DNA of 64,000 nt from Anaerospora hongkongensis (GTDB lineage Bacteria; Bacillota; Negativicutes; Sporomusales; DSM-15969), in the NCBI RefSeq assembly GCF_004339805.1, contig NZ_SLUI01000001.1:186001-250000 (forward strand), given 5' to 3'. The stretch's first letter is position 1. Each line of letters starts with the position of its first letter. Positions 7,578-14,851 of the stretch are shown here, piece by piece. Made by a program: the position numbers and the translations under genes. Under the pieces are notes generated by a model that saw nothing but the letters and a program-made list of their open reading frames with translations, searched no databases and was not told the DNA's origin.

Positions 7578-7898
7578 TTATCTCCCCTCCTGCTCTGGTA
7601 GTGCCGGTAATGGCATATGATGAGTTACACCCGGCACTACATGTTCAAAGTCTTTTGTTAGATATTGCTGCTGATAATAAACTCCTTCCATCACGCCATA
7701 CTTATAGGCCAACAGTAACCTTGCTTGTTTCGGCTCTTCCGTTACCGGTATCCAGTCCCTTTGCTGGCCTAACTTGGCTAGGCGCAATATTTCTCCGTTC
7801 GCTTCTGGCTCTTTTGTGTAATAATCTCCATTGTCCCATTCGTGATATTTGCAGAGTGCTAAGTCTCCCCGCTCTATCTGGCTTATTAGGTCGTTCAT
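7578..7898 (-). CDS. DUF551-domain phage protein
   Basis: The C-terminal two-thirds matches the DUF551 pattern: DWIPVTEEP, then an LLAYKYGVMEGVYY strand pair, then GVTHHMPLPALP near the end. DUF551 proteins are short, frequent in prophages and uncharacterised. The protein has 106 aa, with a GGGAGGG ribosome site before ATG 7898. Confidence 0.8.
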   Translation of the reverse strand: MNDLISQIERGDLALCKYHEWDNGDYYTKEPEANGEILRLAKLGQQRDWIPVTEEPKQARLLLAYKYGVMEGVYYQQQYLTKDFEHVVPGVTHHMPLPALPEQEGR

Positions 7899-7910
7899 AT
7901 TTGACCCTCC

Positions 7911-9671
7911 CTATCCTCTCGCATAGCGTTTAGTAACCTTTTCTTGTGGTACGCACAATTCCGGTAAATTGGCTCTTATAAGGGCTTCGGAGAACTGAGG
8001 CGGGACCGCATTTCCGCACCTGGCTACCTGGTCAGCTTTAGAATATTTCTTGCCGTCACAATCCCGGTCAATAATATAGTCTTCAGGGAATCCCTGGGCA
8101 TTGAACAATTCACGCGGTTCTAACATTCGCATGCCAATATCGACTATTTGGTAATTCTCGCCGTGTATGGTGACAAGGCCAAATTTGTCTTTTGTGGTTA
8201 CTGTGTGCATCGGTTCATCTACCGCTTGCCCTTCGCCAGTTCCGTAATATTTCATGAGGAAGGCCCTGACCTCTCCAAAGTGCAACCCGCCGGCTGTTAT
8301 GGTTTGAATTGGTTCCGTTACCTTCTGCCCTATATTTGTGCCTTTCATTTTAACTAAATGGCTTGTGACCAGGGCATTATGATCTACTGTTGTTACTGTA
8401 GGTATTGGCTTATCCATTCCTGAGCCAGGGCCAGTGTAATTGCCGCCGTAATGCTTTGCTAGAAAACTAGCTACCAGGGCGTACCTGGGCGACGCATCAA
8501 CCACCATAAGCGGCCTTCCAAGGCTTTGCCCCCGCGTTTCTTTGTCCGATTGTTCGCCGTGGTACTGTATAAGTGTAGGTGTTACAAGAAACTGCTGATT
8601 TCCCGTTGTGATAGTTCTTGTCGGTGTGTCGACGCCACTACCTGGATGGCCCGTTGTATTAACCATAAGAGTTGGTGTAATCAGTAAGTGTTCTGCCTTT
8701 GTTACGATGGTTGTTAACGGCTCCTCGATGCTGTATTGCATCCTATCAGCGCCAAACCCAGTCTGTCCGATTCTCGCAATGTAGGGGGTAACTATTCCCC
8801 ATCCATTTTTTGCGGTTACAGTTTGCAGCGGCTCGTCTATTCTCTGCCCCCGGAAGTCAAGGCCATGATGATTGACTTTGATCACAAAAGGTTCGGGATT
8901 TTCTATTACGAATTTTTGTATCCCCCTGGCTATCCGCTTCATTGTGTTTTCAGCCAGCGGCTTCTTCCGCTCAAATATCGATGGGCAAGGCAACGACCAG
9001 TCTATGCACTCTGCCGCCGTCCTCCAAGGCTTCAGTTTGCCGGAAATGACCGCCTCGCTCTTTGGGTCGCCGTGTGTTGGTTTGGGCCAGCTAATCGGCA
9101 TATTATCGCGTCTGGCAACTAGAAAGAAGCGTTTGCGAATAGTTGGTGATCCAAAGTCACAGGCTCTAAGTTCTTTCCAGTCTACATGGTAGCCATGCCG
9201 TTTTAAGGCATTAACGAAAGCTTTGAACGTATGGCCTTTTTTATCCGGGTCGGGCATTCCATTTTTCAGCAACGGCCCCCATGTTTTGAACTCTTCCACA
9301 TTTTCCAGCATAATTACCCTTGGTTTCACCACTGCCGCCCACCGAACAGCAACCCACGCCAAACCGCGAATATTTTTTTCTACCGGCTTCCCGCCCTTGG
9401 CTTTGCTGAAGTGTTTACAATCTGGGCTAAACCAGCACAATCCAACTGGCCTGCCCCCTGTTACCGTTAAGGGGTTAATATCCCAAACCGATTCAAGGTA
9501 ATGTTCTGTACCTGGGTGATTGGCCTTGTGCATCCTTATTGCGGCTATGCTATGGTTTATAGCAACGTCAACCTCTCTGCCTGTAGCCTGCTTTGCTCCC
9601 TGGGAATCTCCGCCGCCGCCGCAAAAGTTACTAACTAGGATTTCTCTAAACAAGTCCTCTAAGGGCTTCAA
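7911..9671 (-). CDS. C5-cytosine DNA methyltransferase with seven internal repeats
   Basis: The 586-aa enzyme has SAM motif I variant SNFCGGGGDSQGA (14-26), catalytic motif IV PDC with Cys85 (SPDCKHFS rather than the usual PCQ), ENV at 123-125, motif VIII TIRKRFFLVA (176-185), motif IX RELFNAQGFP and motif X GNAVPP near the C-terminus. Residues about 265-503, the target-recognition region, consist of seven degenerate repeats of 32-37 aa sharing G, (D/E)-P and T-(V/I)-T positions. It is expected to methylate cytosine in element DNA, probably for protection from restriction; no partner restriction gene is seen. The start is TTG at 9671 with GGGAGGGGAAGAGG upstream. Confidence 0.9.
   Translation of the reverse strand: MKPLEDLFREILVSNFCGGGGDSQGAKQATGREVDVAINHSIAAIRMHKANHPGTEHYLESVWDINPLTVTGGRPVGLCWFSPDCKHFSKAKGGKPVEKNIRGLAWVAVRWAAVVKPRVIMLENVEEFKTWGPLLKNGMPDPDKKGHTFKAFVNALKRHGYHVDWKELRACDFGSPTIRKRFFLVARRDNMPISWPKPTHGDPKSEAVISGKLKPWRTAAECIDWSLPCPSIFERKKPLAENTMKRIARGIQKFVIENPEPFVIKVNHHGLDFRGQRIDEPLQTVTAKNGWGIVTPYIARIGQTGFGADRMQYSIEEPLTTIVTKAEHLLITPTLMVNTTGHPGSGVDTPTRTITTGNQQFLVTPTLIQYHGEQSDKETRGQSLGRPLMVVDASPRYALVASFLAKHYGGNYTGPGSGMDKPIPTVTTVDHNALVTSHLVKMKGTNIGQKVTEPIQTITAGGLHFGEVRAFLMKYYGTGEGQAVDEPMHTVTTKDKFGLVTIHGENYQIVDIGMRMLEPRELFNAQGFPEDYIIDRDCDGKKYSKADQVARCGNAVPPQFSEALIRANLPELCVPQEKVTKRYARG
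8163..8879 (-). repeat. Seven-copy protein-level repeat in the C5 methyltransferase
   Basis: Seven consecutive units encode a shared pattern: about four residues, Gly, a variable stretch with Gly, (D/E/T)-x-Pro, x-x-T-(V/I)-T, then (L/I)-V-T-x-x-(L/I). Example cores are DEPLQTVTA, DTPTRTITT, DKPIPTVTT, TEPIQTITA and DEPMHTVTT. Unit four is the most divergent (GRPLMVVDA). The copies are clearly related in protein but not near-identical in DNA. Confidence 0.8.
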
Positions 9672-9759
9672 CCTCTTCCCCTCCCACTATGTTACATACC
9701 GTATCTATATATTTGTTTTGTTACATGTATTGGTGTGTTAATGGCCTAATGACGGGCTA
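9672..9759 (-). other. Short intergenic gap before the C5 methyltransferase
   Basis: This 88-bp AT-rich gap holds two direct ATGTAAC copies (minus strand) and a TATATA stretch. It could carry a weak promoter for the methyltransferase, but I see no convincing -35/-10 pair and no hairpin. Confidence 0.3.
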
Positions 9760-10542
9760 TTACTCATAAATTACGGTTTGGTTTGGGTCTATTTTTTCGC
9801 CTCTCCCATCGTCATACACCCACCAATTATACATATCTACTCCCGACTTCCATTCTTCCGGCATTTTGTGTCCAAGTGGTTTTTTTCTGTCAAATGCCAT
9901 TTCACACATTTTTAGATAATTACGAGCGTATGCAGGCCATCTTTCTGCTTCTTTGATCCTGTTAGCTACAGAAGTTAATGGACACATCACGCAGCCGATC
10001 CGGGTAAATCCTTCGTCGTAAAGCGAGCAATACGGTAGGTTGTTTTGTTTTATATATTGCCAAACCTCTTGTTCAGTCCAGTCGATAATTAAGTTTAGCA
10101 GTCGTTTACTGTTATCACGGTAACATTGTTCAACCATTTTGCGTTTGCCGCGCCTTGCCGACTCTTCCCACCTTACACCCGTTACCACTAAGCGACCTTT
10201 ACCGCCACTTTCCTTGTGGTCACAGCACCAACGCATTCGCCTGTTTGCAGGACCCCTTTTTGACATTACTAACCACTGACTAACTTTGGGATAATCTTTT
10301 ATTACATCATGGTAATGCTGATTAATAAATCTCACTAACTCAGGTGGGTCAAAACCACCAATACGATAATGAGCCTCATATTTAACTCCTGCTTTTTTAG
10401 CTAAGTCAAGAATCACCATTGAATCTTTTCCACCGCTAAACGCTATCCAGTATCCTTCCTCTGGTTCGAATTGCTTCAGGCGGTCTACGGCTACCTGAAC
10501 CTTATCTACTACGCCATACCATAGCGTGTTTTCTAGTAGCAT
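9760..10542 (-). CDS. Phosphoadenosine phosphosulfate reductase-family protein
   Basis: The 260-aa product has the PP-loop ATP-binding signature SGGKDS at 36-41 (IAFSGGKDSMVILD). A basic RRMRWCCDHKE segment and a C-terminal GCVMCPL cysteine pair could bind an iron-sulfur cluster. This family includes PAPS/APS reductases and the DndC-type proteins of DNA phosphorothioation. Phage-borne members are common and their chemistry is mostly unknown. No dndD/dndE or sulfur-assimilation neighbours are present. The gene overlaps yopX by TAATG and has a GGGGAGG ribosome site. Confidence 0.85.
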   Translation of the reverse strand: MLLENTLWYGVVDKVQVAVDRLKQFEPEEGYWIAFSGGKDSMVILDLAKKAGVKYEAHYRIGGFDPPELVRFINQHYHDVIKDYPKVSQWLVMSKRGPANRRMRWCCDHKESGGKGRLVVTGVRWEESARRGKRKMVEQCYRDNSKRLLNLIIDWTEQEVWQYIKQNNLPYCSLYDEGFTRIGCVMCPLTSVANRIKEAERWPAYARNYLKMCEMAFDRKKPLGHKMPEEWKSGVDMYNWWVYDDGRGEKIDPNQTVIYE

Positions 10543-10955
10543 TACCTCTCCCCCAATAGCTCTTGGTTATCCCATATATTGCCGACAAGAGTAATTGATG
10601 TTGTGTCTGTAAACCCACTAAGCGCCGTAAATTCCCGCCTGTGGCCCCACTCTACACCGATCTTGCAATTTTTAACCTGCAGTATTTCAGTAGCTTCCGC
10701 GATTACCTTCCCGGACCAATGGCACTTAATCGCAATGTGCAAGAGGTCGCCATGATATAGTTTTGTATCGTCAAGTACATGTAGCACCTGTCCTACTGTT
10801 TCGGGATCAACTGCTTCGCCAAAAACCTGGCAAAACCCATCTGAGTAGGAAGTGTATCTTTCGGCAATAAATGCGTCTGTATCTCCGTCTTGCAATAAAT
10901 CGCCATATATCCACTCATTGTTGTCAAACCTCTTACCCCTATATAAACCTTGCAT
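10542..10955 (-). CDS. YopX-family phage protein
   Basis: The 137-aa product matches the YopX pattern: N-terminal GLYRGKRFDNNEWIYGDL, central VDPETVGQVLHVLDDTKLYH with the GDL that follows, and C-terminal VGNIWDNQELL. YopX proteins are very frequent in Firmicute prophages, and their function is unknown. The start overlaps the upstream stop as TAATG. It makes a good marker of phage origin. Confidence 0.92.
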   Translation of the reverse strand: MQGLYRGKRFDNNEWIYGDLLQDGDTDAFIAERYTSYSDGFCQVFGEAVDPETVGQVLHVLDDTKLYHGDLLHIAIKCHWSGKVIAEATEILQVKNCKIGVEWGHRREFTALSGFTDTTSITLVGNIWDNQELLGER

Positions 10956-11518
10956 TATTGCTTACCCTCCCCTAGTACGGCCTGTAGGTCTTTTACCTTG
11001 TCAAGCACCTGTGTTTCATAATCGCCATAATGAGCAAACTCTTCTGCCGGGGTGCTATAAACCGCAACTAAACTACGCGCTGCCTCTTCCATCTTCCGCA
11101 GTCTTTGCGTTTGGTCATTACCTTTGTTATCAGCATCCCATCCTACCAGGTCAATAGATTCCCTTAATGCTTCATATGCCGCTTCACTTGGCGCATCGCC
11201 CCTAGCAAGTTCGTCCATTATTGCGCAAGCATCGTCTGCGACTTGTTCCAGCTTCTTTACCCTGCTATACTCGGCTCCGGCTGTATTGGATAGGGCTTGG
11301 TCGATAATCCCGTCATACATGTATACTTCACAAGCTTTAAGTCCCAAATGTGCTTCTTGTAAAGCTTCGCGCATAGCGGCTATAGTGGCCTGCTCTGCTG
11401 CTAGCTTGTCGCATAATCGATCATATGCACCAATAATACCAACACGGCAATTTATGCACTCTATACAACAATTTAATCCGTGCATGTTTATTATCCAAAG
11501 ATGCTCACACTCGCTCAT
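10955..11518 (-). CDS. Hypothetical protein, N-terminal Cys cluster plus helical body (187 aa)
   Basis: The N-terminus reads MSECEHLWIINMHGLNCCIECINC, a Cys/His-rich possible zinc site. The rest is Ala/Glu-rich and helical, with likely coiled-coil stretches (LAAEQATIAAMREALQEAH; VKKLEQVADDACAIM). The ribosome site AAAGGAGG before 11518 is strong. Many phages carry similar helical proteins with degenerate sequence. No family can be named. Confidence 0.6.
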   Translation of the reverse strand: MSECEHLWIINMHGLNCCIECINCRVGIIGAYDRLCDKLAAEQATIAAMREALQEAHLGLKACEVYMYDGIIDQALSNTAGAEYSRVKKLEQVADDACAIMDELARGDAPSEAAYEALRESIDLVGWDADNKGNDQTQRLRKMEEAARSLVAVYSTPAEEFAHYGDYETQVLDKVKDLQAVLGEGKQ

Positions 11519-11535
11519 CTTTCAAACCTCCTTTA

Positions 11536-11805
11536 TCACATGTATCCATCCCAAATCTGTAATTTACCAAGCTCAAACTCAACTTTTCTCATAGCCCATG
11601 AAGCAAAGCTCAGCATTTGGGCTTCATATTCTTGTCCGACTCGCTGCCGACTTCCACGATTATGATGCATCTGAATAACTTGGTATACCACGATATCATC
11701 TTTACGCCGGTCCCCGGGGCCGGGGCAATAAATATCAGTTACAATTACCAGCTTTCTATTGCAACCTCGATATATGCCCCCGACCTTTATTTCCGACCTC
11801 TTCAT
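11536..11805 (-). CDS. Small hypothetical protein (89 aa)
   Basis: The start at 11805 overlaps the stop of the sigma-like gene as ATGA. The product begins MKRSEIKVGGIYRGCNRKLV, with a beta-rich, SH3/KOW-like flavour seen in many small phage proteins (a 'KVGGIY' opening strand). No family is assigned. Confidence 0.6.
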   Translation of the reverse strand: MKRSEIKVGGIYRGCNRKLVIVTDIYCPGPGDRRKDDIVVYQVIQMHHNRGSRQRVGQEYEAQMLSFASWAMRKVEFELGKLQIWDGYM

Positions 11806-12407
11806 ATAGCTACTTTATGCTTTAAAGACGCTGCCTTTTTTCGAATACGCCACCAAGCATTGTCCTCTGTCTTTTGCCTTAGGTTTAAAGCTGAGCAAAT
11901 ATCCCGTGGCTGTATTCCCTGGTATCGCAAATCAAGCACTTTACGTTCAAGCGGAGATAGCGACAGTTTCAAATCATGGTAAAAACTTTCAAAGTCCAAA
12001 TTATGGGCAACACTTTCAAAAACATTTACATTTGGATCTTTAATAATTTCCATCCATGTAGTTTGCTTCACCGTATCCCCATCAATGGCCGAATCCAAGC
12101 GTAAAGCACCACTCATTATTTTATTTTTTTGGAAATTTAGCCCCCGTAGATATGAGTTGATTCCAGCCTTTAATGCCATGAATAAGTAGTTTATCGGCTT
12201 CATACTTCGACTAGAATCATATCTCTTTATTGCTGCAGCAACTCGAATGATTCCGGATTGCCTTGCGTCTTCCCACTCATAGGGCGGCAGCCCCATAAAA
12301 ACAACTGTATCCATGCCAAGCTGATAAAACAGTGATAGGATTTCTTCTAGTTTTTCTACGTTACCATCCTTCGCAGCTATGATCGATTCTTTCGATACGA
12401 CGCTCAC
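11802..12407 (-). CDS. Sigma factor-like regulator (ECF/SigH-like)
   Basis: The 201-aa product has a region 2-like segment (WEDARQSGIIRVAAAIKRYD, then a helical MKPINYLFMALKAGINSYLRG) and a region 4-like HTH (SPLERKVLDLRYQGIQPRDI, then CSALNLRQKTEDNAWWRIRK). The middle is a divergent linker. It probably works with core polymerase or as an ArpU-like late regulator. It is the second sigma-like gene of the element and only distantly similar to the one at 3979-4665. The start is GTG at 12407, overlapping the upstream stop (GTGA). Confidence 0.75.
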   Translation of the reverse strand: MSVVSKESIIAAKDGNVEKLEEILSLFYQLGMDTVVFMGLPPYEWEDARQSGIIRVAAAIKRYDSSRSMKPINYLFMALKAGINSYLRGLNFQKNKIMSGALRLDSAIDGDTVKQTTWMEIIKDPNVNVFESVAHNLDFESFYHDLKLSLSPLERKVLDLRYQGIQPRDICSALNLRQKTEDNAWWRIRKKAASLKHKVAI

Positions 12408-12742
12408 TTCTCTTCACCCGCTTCTTCTTCGTCAAACAAACTGACAATTACAGCAGTACCGGCTATCTTGTCACCTGCATTTTTTCTGTTGGAAAACGGG
12501 ATATTTAGAAATTCACTTAATTTTTCAACTGCAGCCTCTAATAAATTTCTGTGAAAAACAGGCTTGTACTCATGATTAATTAAATTTTCAGCAGCAAATC
12601 CTAACAATACAGAGTACATGCGAACGTCTCTTAATTTGCTTTCAAGTTTTGCTATTCGCTTTTCCGATTGCATATCTGTAATCATCGAACCTAAGAAGGC
12701 TCCTACCAACAACGAAACCAAAATTTCAATAGCGAATTGCAT
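12404..12742 (-). CDS. Small membrane-anchored protein (112 aa)
   Basis: One N-terminal transmembrane helix (FAIEILVSLLVGAFLGSMI, residues 3-21) precedes a charged coiled-coil-like segment (SEKRIAKLESKLRDV), a mixed domain and an acidic tail (DEEEAGEEK). The layout suggests an inner-membrane anchor with its C-terminal domain in the cytoplasm. The ribosome site AGAGAGG precedes 12742. Function is unknown. Confidence 0.6.
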   Translation of the reverse strand: MQFAIEILVSLLVGAFLGSMITDMQSEKRIAKLESKLRDVRMYSVLLGFAAENLINHEYKPVFHRNLLEAAVEKLSEFLNIPFSNRKNAGDKIAGTAVIVSLFDEEEAGEEK

Positions 12743-12743
12743 A

Positions 12744-12893
12744 TTACTTACCTCTCTTTCCTTGTTGATATTTCCCGCATACCGCTATGCAGCCAAGCCC
12801 GAGGTCTAGCAATTGCGGCTCCCTTACGCAGCCATTTAGATTAAACGAACAATCACATTTATCTCCCATAATGCATATAGTTTTCAATTTCAT
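12744..12893 (-). CDS. Tiny cysteine-rich protein (49 aa)
   Basis: The ATG at 12893 shares its A with the TGA stop of the DnaC-like gene (TGATG), preceded by GGGGG. The product has six Cys: MGDKCDCSFNLNGC in the middle, then GLGCIAVCGKY near the end, a likely metal-binding knuckle. It ends just before the ribosome site of the next gene. It is too short for usual cutoffs but fits the gapless operon exactly. Confidence 0.55.
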   Translation of the reverse strand: MKLKTICIMGDKCDCSFNLNGCVREPQLLDLGLGCIAVCGKYQQGKRGK

Positions 12894-13735
12894 CATCCCC
12901 CAGTTTGTAGTCTTCTGTCCGGACCTTCTAATCTCCAGATGTTTTGATGACTACCACACTTACCCACCATTCTTGATCTTATAGCTGGACCGTGGTTATC
13001 ACCAAAACGATCTTCCATTACACGAAGGTTGGTTATGTCGTGATTGCTTGTAAAAATTGTTGTCTTGTTACTGATAACCCGTTTATCAATAATGTCATAT
13101 AGTTTCATGGGCCACCATTCAGTCTTGCAACCTTGTTTCCCAAAATCTTGAATAATTAAAACTTGAATGGCCTTATACTTTCCCATCAGAGCGTATTCAG
13201 TTTCGCCTGTTTTATCACCAAACGTATCCTGTATTTGAGAAGCCATATCAATCTCTCTACTTACCAAAACAGGTATGCCTTCGTCGATTAGCATATTAGC
13301 AATAGCATTTGCAGTGTAACTTTTCCCTGTACCATTACCAGTCGGATTTATACTTTGGATATCCTTGGGACTGTAAATATAAATCCATTGTTTTCGATCC
13401 CATTCATGTTGCAGATATTGATACAATCGCCTGGTATACTTGTCCACCATTGCACTGCTAAAAGTCTGCCGAATATCTACTCCTTCCAGACCACTTTTAG
13501 CGAGTAACGATTCTCTCATTCGAGCAGCCTTACACTCGTTTGTTATATAACGGGTCAATACACCTTTATCAGTTACATCCCGATTATCACAAATACTACA
13601 ATCTCGATTTGGCCAAGGACACACTTCAATCGTCTTCACCTGCACAACGGACACCGAATGGGAGGAAATTTTGGTTACTTGTTTTGCTCTTTCCTGCCAC
13701 TCGCCCAGGATTGTGATGTTGCTGATTTTTTCCAC
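12893..13735 (-). CDS. DnaC-like replicative helicase loader (AAA+ ATPase)
   Basis: The 280-aa product has an N-terminal zinc-type cluster (Cys39, 46, 49 and 68). The AAA+ core has Walker A GNGTGKS at 133-139, a Walker B-type strand VLIIQDFG, a sensor I-like TTIFTSNHD and an arginine-finger-type RFGDNHGPAIRSRM. It resembles DnaC/DnaI loaders that place DnaB-type helicase at an origin. The start, GTG at 13735 with GGGAGGTGG upstream, lies 110 bases inside the initiator gene in a different frame. Later starts lack a ribosome site and would lose the cysteine cluster. Confidence 0.87.
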   Translation of the reverse strand: MEKISNITILGEWQERAKQVTKISSHSVSVVQVKTIEVCPWPNRDCSICDNRDVTDKGVLTRYITNECKAARMRESLLAKSGLEGVDIRQTFSSAMVDKYTRRLYQYLQHEWDRKQWIYIYSPKDIQSINPTGNGTGKSYTANAIANMLIDEGIPVLVSREIDMASQIQDTFGDKTGETEYALMGKYKAIQVLIIQDFGKQGCKTEWWPMKLYDIIDKRVISNKTTIFTSNHDITNLRVMEDRFGDNHGPAIRSRMVGKCGSHQNIWRLEGPDRRLQTGG

Positions 13736-14591
13736 AATTCTCCACCTCCCTTGCGGCTATTACTAACTTATTAATCTGACTGATAAAAGCCCCTATTGAG
13801 TAACCGCTATCCCTAATAAATTTATCTTCACTATTAAAAAAAGTTGTTAGCAACGATCTTGTCTTTTCTTCTCCGTAAGTATTTATCACCTTTTTGAGCA
13901 AGGCGCCATCTTTACCACCATTAATAAAGGGCTTCTCTTCAAACTTCTCAAAAAATAAATCATGATAATGATCCATCACAGTATGTTTCTTTATTCTTTT
14001 ACTTTCTTTATTACTTTCTTGTATGTGTTCACTAGGTGAACCGGTTAGTGAACTGGTAGGTGAACCGGTAGATGAACAGCCGACATACGTTGAACTGGCA
14101 TCACTCACAGACTCTTCAAGGCTTTGCAAGTTTTTTTCTGCATGTAGCGGTTCATTTAATGAACTGGTTACTAAACTGGTAGGCGGTTCATTAAATGAAC
14201 TGGTTAACTGGTCGTTTATTCCTACCGGTTCACTAAATGAACTGGTATCTTTTAGTTGATAAGCCCCATAATTTTTCACTTTCACTTTCATACCAACCCC
14301 TTCCGTAACAATGCGCCTAATATATCCTCCATGCTCTAGCAAATTTAGCATTTTTGCCACAGTAGCCTTACTGAGAACATTTCCATCTCCCTCTGCGCAA
14401 TCAGTTTGAATGTCTGAATAACTAACCCAACATTCGCCAATCCCTAATTTCCATTTTGTATCTGGAAATCGGTTTGCTTTTAACAATAAATAAATGAATA
14501 TCTTAAAAGCAATATGCGGTAAGGAGAAATGACCGTTGTGTAAGAGCTTGCGGTATAGCAGTATGTAGGTATCATCATATCCACAAGCCAT
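13626..14591 (-). CDS. Replication initiator/replisome organizer (winged helix + DnaD-like end)
   Basis: The 321-aa product has an N-terminal winged-helix region (FKIFIYLLLKANRF to GGYIRRIVTEG). A low-complexity Ser/Thr/Pro/Asn-Glu middle (repeated SSFNEP, SSLNEP and SPTSSL-like segments) follows, then a C-terminal helical domain (GALLKKVINTYGEEKTRSLL to GYSIGAFISQINKLV) like phage DnaD/replisome-organizer ends. The middle is encoded by iteron-like DNA repeats, the layout of lambda-type initiators whose origin lies inside the gene. The ribosome site AAGGAGGGGG precedes ATG 14591. The helicase loader follows with a long overlap. Confidence 0.82.
   Translation of the reverse strand: MACGYDDTYILLYRKLLHNGHFSLPHIAFKIFIYLLLKANRFPDTKWKLGIGECWVSYSDIQTDCAEGDGNVLSKATVAKMLNLLEHGGYIRRIVTEGVGMKVKVKNYGAYQLKDTSSFSEPVGINDQLTSSFNEPPTSLVTSSLNEPLHAEKNLQSLEESVSDASSTYVGCSSTGSPTSSLTGSPSEHIQESNKESKRIKKHTVMDHYHDLFFEKFEEKPFINGGKDGALLKKVINTYGEEKTRSLLTTFFNSEDKFIRDSGYSIGAFISQINKLVIAAREVENCGKNQQHHNPGRVAGKSKTSNQNFLPFGVRCAGEDD
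14028..14246. repeat. Iteron-like cluster, probable replication origin
   Basis: At least nine copies of a TGAAC(C/T)GGT-like core occur, several as dyads: 14028-14045, 14047-14057, 14059-14069, 14089-14099, 14149-14168, 14172-14180, 14185-14204, 14205-14212 and 14224-14246. The strongest are near-palindromes of the form GGTTCA-(T/C)TAAA/TTTA-TGAACTGGT at 14149, 14185 and 14227. They lie inside the initiator gene, as lambda O iterons do. A T-rich stretch lies between the two groups (about 14130-14137). Confidence 0.7.
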
Positions 14592-14602
14592 AGTCCCCCT
14601 CC

Positions 14603-14851
14603 TTAACCGCTTGTTCTACTTCGTTGCCGTCGTTCTAAAAAAGCGTACTTCATTGCATAGTGTTTATGATACAATCGCTCAAAAGTCGCCTGATCTACCA
14701 GGTGATTATTTTGACCAGCAATATCCCGTATTGCTTGCCACAACACTTGTTCTTTTTCAGCTTTGTCAGCAACATTACAAGCAGGACTCCGCAATGAGGT
14801 AATGATATTTTTTATCTCTGCAACTAAAAATGCATCATCGACAATTACCAT
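14603..14851 (-). CDS. Small hypothetical helical protein (82 aa)
   Basis: The ATG at 14851 follows GAGGTGAG, which overlaps the end of the helicase/methyltransferase gene. The product is mostly helical, with a basic C-terminal end (HYAMKYAFLERRQRSRTSG). It sits between the methyltransferase and the initiator. No family is recognised. Confidence 0.6.
   Translation of the reverse strand: MVIVDDAFLVAEIKNIITSLRSPACNVADKAEKEQVLWQAIRDIAGQNNHLVDQATFERLYHKHYAMKYAFLERRQRSRTSG

Noticed and set aside
8736..9501. Several + strand open frames opposite the C5 methyltransferase
   Set aside because: They are antisense shadows of a gene with clear motifs in the other strand and have no ribosome sites.
9760..10542. 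DndC of a phosphorothioation system
   Set aside because: No dndB, dndD, dndE or restriction partners nearby; only the shared PP-loop family supports it.
14023..14259. Repeat array resembling a CRISPR or a + strand repeat protein
   Set aside because: Repeats are 9-20 bp, irregularly spaced, dyad-rich and lie inside the initiator reading frame; there are no uniform spacers and no cas genes. The + strand frame is a shadow of the iteron-like DNA.
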